NCBI GenBank assembly: GCA_029239785.1
Contig: JARBUG010000011.1
Span: 1 to 55,691 of the forward strand
DNA length: 55,691 bases
Reading direction: 5' to 3'
Source of the DNA: Symbiobacteriaceae bacterium
GTDB taxonomy: Bacteria; Bacillota; Sulfobacillia; Symbiobacteriales; Symbiobacteriaceae
The stretch's first letter is position 1. Each line of letters opens with the position of its first letter. Both the position numbers and the translations under genes were made by a program. The notes below the pieces were generated by a model. The model searched no databases. It had not been told where the DNA came from and saw only the letters and a list, made by a program, of their open reading frames with translations. Shown here piece by piece: positions 52,239-55,691 of the stretch.

Positions 52239-53315
52239 ATGACAGCAAATGAACGTGCGATCACAAACAGATTCACTGAAGCTCAGGACCGGCTGGTACT
52301 ACAGGCGGCTGACCTATCACTGGAAACCATTGCAGCTATGGTTGACAAAGAGTCGATTGACATTGAACCTGAGTTCCAGCGGCGCGAACGCTGGAGCCCG
52401 GACCAACAATCCGCACTAATCGAGTCCTTCTTGCTCAACGTTCCGGTGCCTCCCGTTTACCTGGCCGAAGATGATTTCGGCACATACTCTGTTATTGACG
52501 GTAAGCAGAGGATAACAACAATTCGGGATTTCATGCGAAATGATCTGGTGCTGGGTTCGCTAGAAGCTTTCCCCGACATCACAGGGATGCGATTCCGCGA
52601 TCTGCCGAGACCTTTGCGAAATGCCCTCGAGGTAAGGCCGTACCTTCGGGTAGTTACGTTGCTTAAACAATCAGATCCGAAGTTGAAGTACGAGGTGTTC
52701 ACTCGTCTTAACAGGGGTGGCCAGCCACTAAACGCACAGGAAATCCGGAATGTTGCGTTTCGAGGTGGCCTGAATGACCTCATCTATAAGCTGGCCGAAA
52801 ACGAGTTCCTTTGCCAGCAACTCAAGATACGAAACCTGAACGCACCGGCATACCGAGAAATGTATGACGCCGAGTATGTTTTGCGTTTCCTGACCCTTCA
52901 CGCCACGTGGCAAAAGTTCACTGGAAGCCTGCGGAAATCCATGGACGAGTTTATGAGCGAGAACCGGGAACCAAGCGATGAGCGCTTGGAAGAGCTTCGC
53001 AGCAAGTTCGAGCATAGCATCACGGCTTGCCGTCGAATTTGGGATGAACTTGCTTTTAAGCGGCCGACAAGTGATGCCTGGCGGCATCAGATGCTCGCCG
53101 GAATGTATGATGCGCAGATGTTGGCAGTGGCTGACCTACCAGCAGACCGGGTTGACAGACTCGCTAATCATTCGGATGAAGTAATAGAACGAACCCGAAA
53201 GTTGTTCACTGAGGACCCTGAGTTCGAGGAGTCTGTTCGGCGGGCGACTAACACCCCTTCTCGCATTGTGTATCGGATAACAACAATGCGTGAGCTCCTT
53301 GAATCCATAGGATAA
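52239..53315 (+). CDS. DUF262-domain protein (GmrSD/ParB-like N-terminal)
   Basis: A 358-residue protein. The DUF262 core shows PEFQRRERWSPDQQSALIES near residue 47 and the DGKQR motif at residues 87-91, the nucleotide-binding or hydrolysing loop of the family. FTRLNRGGQPLNAQEIRN follows near residue 155. The C-terminal half is helical without the HNH of GmrSD. Codon use is less GC-rich than in the hut genes, suggesting transfer. The next gene follows by 11 nt. A defence role is likely. Confidence 0.85.
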   Translation: MTANERAITNRFTEAQDRLVLQAADLSLETIAAMVDKESIDIEPEFQRRERWSPDQQSALIESFLLNVPVPPVYLAEDDFGTYSVIDGKQRITTIRDFMRNDLVLGSLEAFPDITGMRFRDLPRPLRNALEVRPYLRVVTLLKQSDPKLKYEVFTRLNRGGQPLNAQEIRNVAFRGGLNDLIYKLAENEFLCQQLKIRNLNAPAYREMYDAEYVLRFLTLHATWQKFTGSLRKSMDEFMSENREPSDERLEELRSKFEHSITACRRIWDELAFKRPTSDAWRHQMLAGMYDAQMLAVADLPADRVDRLANHSDEVIERTRKLFTEDPEFEESVRRATNTPSRIVYRITTMRELLESIG

Positions 53316-53326
53316 AGGAGCAAGAC

Positions 53327-54265
53327 ATGTCTACAGCACGAAGTAATTTCCTTCAGCGGATAAAGGCATTCAAGGTTGCGCTAGACGAGCCCGCCTTAAT
53401 TTCGCAGGCTCCGACTTGTATCGATCATAACAACACAGCACGTTTGCTCCGCAACGGCCTTGCAGTTGTGGGTTTTGCCTTGTTGGAGGACTTTCTAAAG
53501 TCGAGACTGAATGAAGTATTGAGTCGTGTTGGCAATTCCCATATTCCTTTTGATGAGTTACCCGACGCTCTCAAGGAAGCGGCTGTTGTCGGTGCCCTAA
53601 GGGCTCTTGCCTATCAAGGCGACATGAGAAAACGCCAAGGAGACGACTATCTGTCCTATATCCAGGAACACAGCCAATTCATTGCGAGCACTTCCTCGGC
53701 TGCCTATCAGGTTTCTGGTATCTCCCTTGGATGGGAACGGCCCAATCTCAACGATGCCGACGTGAAAGAAGTCCTGCGGGTGTTTAAGGTCAAGGATGGG
53801 TGGGGTAACATCGACAGGCTTGCATCGCGGGTTGGTTTGGCATCCCCGTCGCTTAAAGATGCATTCAGGCAGGCGGCTCTGCGCCGTCACAAGGCTGCAC
53901 ACTCCGCCAGCGCTGATACCGAAATAACCCATTTGAAGTCATTCGTCCCGCAGGCTTTGGGCGTTGCTTTGGCATTTGATTCTTTGGTTTCGAAGAGTTT
54001 GCACCAGCTGCTAATTCGGGACGCAACATTTCTCAGCGAGCCCGGCGAGACAAAAGATACGGATGTTACGATTAGGTTCCTAGAACGTGATGGGACTGAC
54101 TGGCGGGAAATTAAGGAGCGTAGTGCTCGTGCAGTTAGAAGGAATACAGACCTTGCTCAGCTAACCGCGGAATGCCTGGCCCGTCCGGACGCCCAGAACG
54201 ACGTAGTGGTCGTGCGTGACGCGAGCCGCCAACCTGTCGATTGGTACATCCAAAGTGTTGTTTGA
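53327..54265 (+). CDS. HEPN-domain protein (MAE_28990/RiboL-PSP-like)
   Basis: A 312-residue helical protein. The HEPN ribonuclease motif Rx4-6H is visible as RRHKAAH at residues 186-192, followed by a long helix; the N-terminal HEPN helices begin near residue 35. A C-terminal region of about 70 residues is of unknown fold. AAAGGAG precedes the ATG. Pairing with a DUF262 protein suggests a two-component toxin or anti-phage module in which the HEPN part cleaves RNA. Confidence 0.75.
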   Translation: MSTARSNFLQRIKAFKVALDEPALISQAPTCIDHNNTARLLRNGLAVVGFALLEDFLKSRLNEVLSRVGNSHIPFDELPDALKEAAVVGALRALAYQGDMRKRQGDDYLSYIQEHSQFIASTSSAAYQVSGISLGWERPNLNDADVKEVLRVFKVKDGWGNIDRLASRVGLASPSLKDAFRQAALRRHKAAHSASADTEITHLKSFVPQALGVALAFDSLVSKSLHQLLIRDATFLSEPGETKDTDVTIRFLERDGTDWREIKERSARAVRRNTDLAQLTAECLARPDAQNDVVVVRDASRQPVDWYIQSVV

Positions 54266-54669
54266 TGAACACCATGCGCCGGCAGTGTATGTTATCGAAG
54301 CGATGGGTCGCTGGGTGGATCTCGGCGACCCGACATCATCTAAAGGTAGACGGGTCTAGAGCTGAGTAGAAGCAGAGAAATTGATAGAGTGAGCTTATAG
54401 ATCGGCCACTGTCACCAAGGTCAGTGCTTGCTGGGCAGTGATATCCTTCCTCATAAAGTGGATGCCCTATCGGTGGGGTCTGCAATGGAATGACTCTGAG
54501 AGGGGGGCGTTCTGCTGAGGCATTAGGGCGATATAACGTTGGTGGAAACCAAAAAGGGTCAATGGGACTCCTCGGGTCAACCGGAACGTTGTTAGTGCCA
54601 AGGCAGACATCGCACCACTTCTATCGACCTCTCTCCCAAAAGGGCATGAGAGAGACCGGGGGAATGCCC
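54266..54669 (+). other. Gene-free stretch before the reverse transcriptase
   Basis: About 400 nt without a convincing gene. Hairpins include GGGTCGC/GCGACCC (54305-54311 with 54325-54331) and CACTG/CAGTG (54407-54411 with 54422-54426). Some defence reverse transcriptases use a non-coding RNA encoded beside them, so this stretch could be one. The open frame of the RT also extends back to 54457, so part may be coding. Confidence 0.35.
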
Positions 54670-55691
54670 ATGTCGCTCGTTGAAACCCTGCGAAGAGGCT
54701 TTTTTCCAAAGGAGATGCCTCGACCATTTGTTACTGATTCATTTGCTGTACTAATGACTACAACTTCTGCGTTGCCAGTCGACTTTGGCCAGACTGCCAC
54801 AAAGGGAGCCAAACTGCCGACTGCTAAGGCTGGAAGGTATTCACACGCCCGTGGAGGTCTGTTACGGCGCTCATTGAGCATATGCAACCCCTTGCATTAC
54901 TTCTTACTCTGCAAAGAAATGTTACAGAACTGGGCAACCATCAGCCCGCGGGTGGCCGGTACGTCATTGTCAGCAACGACCCCTGAATTCAAAAGGGTCG
55001 GCCGCGCCATCAACGGTAAGTGGCCGCAAGGGGCGCGTCCAATCCTAGCCCAAGATAGTCGATTGGGAAGGCGATATATCCTACAGACCGACATTAACCG
55101 CTTTTACCACAGCATATATACACACTCAATTCCTTGGGCGTTGCATACAAAGGCAATTGCCAAGGCGAACCGAACTTATGGACTCCTAGGAAATAAGCTG
55201 GACTACTGGGTCCGCATGGGGCAGGATCAGCAAACAGTTGGAATACCAATCGGACCAGATACGTCCCTTGTTCTTGCCGAGATGATAATGCAGCGTTGCG
55301 ACGAGATGTTACTATCGAAGCTGCCCGGCCTTAAGGGTTATCGCTTCATCGATGACTATGAACTCAGCTTCCAAACGCGCACTGAAGCAGAAGACGCTTT
55401 TCACGTCCTCGAGGATTGCCTCTCTGATTTCGAACTCGCGCTGAACCCCAAGAAGACCGGGGTTCTGGAACTACCGATGCCCCTCGAAGCTCCCTGGGCC
55501 GTACAGTTGAAGCTGATTGATTTTCGCAACACAAGATCTGGACAAGCTGCAGATCTGGCACGATACTTCGACCTAGCCTATGCCCTCCATGCCCAGTATC
55601 CAGATGCTTCAGTACTCCAGTTTGCCATCGCACGGTTGAGGCCAATCCAAATACACCCCGGAAACTGGGCGTTGTTCCAAAAACTCCTCCT
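54670..55691 (+). CDS. Reverse transcriptase, defence-type (partial, runs off window)
   Basis: At least 340 codons, open to the window end. Catalytic motif A is LQTDINRFYHSIYTHS (Asp141) and motif C is YRFIDDYE (residues 224-231). QTVGIPIGPDTS is motif B and LNPKKT motif D. The THSIPWALH and GIPIGPDTS segments are typical of the unknown-group/DRT anti-phage reverse transcriptases rather than group II introns. The start is uncertain: ATG 54670 has GGGGGA 6 nt upstream, but in-frame ATGs also exist at 54664, 54646, 54562 and 54490. It probably belongs with the DUF262-HEPN genes in a defence island. Confidence 0.85.
   Translation, partial: MSLVETLRRGFFPKEMPRPFVTDSFAVLMTTTSALPVDFGQTATKGAKLPTAKAGRYSHARGGLLRRSLSICNPLHYFLLCKEMLQNWATISPRVAGTSLSATTPEFKRVGRAINGKWPQGARPILAQDSRLGRRYILQTDINRFYHSIYTHSIPWALHTKAIAKANRTYGLLGNKLDYWVRMGQDQQTVGIPIGPDTSLVLAEMIMQRCDEMLLSKLPGLKGYRFIDDYELSFQTRTEAEDAFHVLEDCLSDFELALNPKKTGVLELPMPLEAPWAVQLKLIDFRNTRSGQAADLARYFDLAYALHAQYPDASVLQFAIARLRPIQIHPGNWALFQKLL

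Noticed and set aside
54266..55691. Retron (msr-msd plus RT)
   Set aside because: The RT motifs resemble unknown-group defence RTs rather than retron RTs, and no msr-msd fold with inverted a1/a2 repeats was recognised by eye.

Overview
The window is a high-GC chromosomal segment of an endospore-forming Firmicute. The clues are a spoIIE, tilS, ftsH order like that of Bacillus, a SleL/YaaH-like spore-hydrolase type protein, strong AAAGGAGG-type ribosome binding sites, many GTG/TTG starts, and Firmicute-type YfmF/YfmH peptidases. The GC content, a complete RND efflux operon and a hut pathway ending in FtcD/FchA/Fhs fit Symbiobacterium or a close relative. That assignment is an inference from gene content; no search was run.

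Layout. 0-1.1 kb: a DHFR-like reductase and a non-coding stretch with a perfect 18-bp-arm hairpin and degenerate ~31-nt tandem repeats. 1.1-9.5 kb (minus): a TetR-controlled efflux operon coding for a TolC-like protein, TetR, a 779-aa secreted repeat protein, an adaptor lipoprotein and an RND pump. Its promoter overlaps a perfect TetR-type operator. 9.6-15.9 kb: histidinol phosphatase, an ECF sigma / anti-sigma / secreted bactofilin-like operon, a DMT transporter, CheX and two ABC-2 permeases. 15.9-17.75 kb (minus): LysM-GH18 hydrolase, a 60-aa protein, and a small heavy-metal-associated-like protein whose frame crosses two adjacent UGA codons followed by a SECIS-like hairpin. 17.9-21.9 kb: MobB, TatA, MoeA, a membrane protein, an SDR and a DedA protein. 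22.0-22.45 kb: tRNA-Met, tRNA-Lys and tRNA-Glu with promoter and terminator. 22.5-35.2 kb: spoIIE, tilS, ftsH, NUDIX, M24 and M16 peptidases and a HAD hydrolase, then a structured non-coding stretch with two terminators in series.

35.6-43 kb is a sulfur (possibly selenium) island: DUF4395, a split YeeE/YedE transporter, TusA-like, LysR, a rhodanese lipoprotein, then a Tat-exported molybdopterin oxidoreductase with Fe-S and cytochrome b subunits. The set is closest in architecture to a thiosulfate/polysulfide reductase. The catalytic subunit is split by one in-frame UGA that is also followed by a hairpin. MobB, MoeA and TatA at 18-20 kb would supply its cofactor and export.

43.1-51.9 kb is the histidine utilisation operon: hutH, hutU, a methyltransferase, ftcD, hutI, fchA, fhs. 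It takes histidine to glutamate and passes the formimino carbon through tetrahydrofolate to formate and ATP. From about 51.9 kb base composition drops and an accessory defence-like module begins: a DUF262 protein, a HEPN-domain protein and a reverse transcriptase that runs off the window end.

The most notable finding is the predicted tandem-selenocysteine HMA-like protein at 17.5-17.75 kb, together with the second in-frame UGA at 40.56 kb. The two UGA sites have SECIS-like hairpins of matching geometry.
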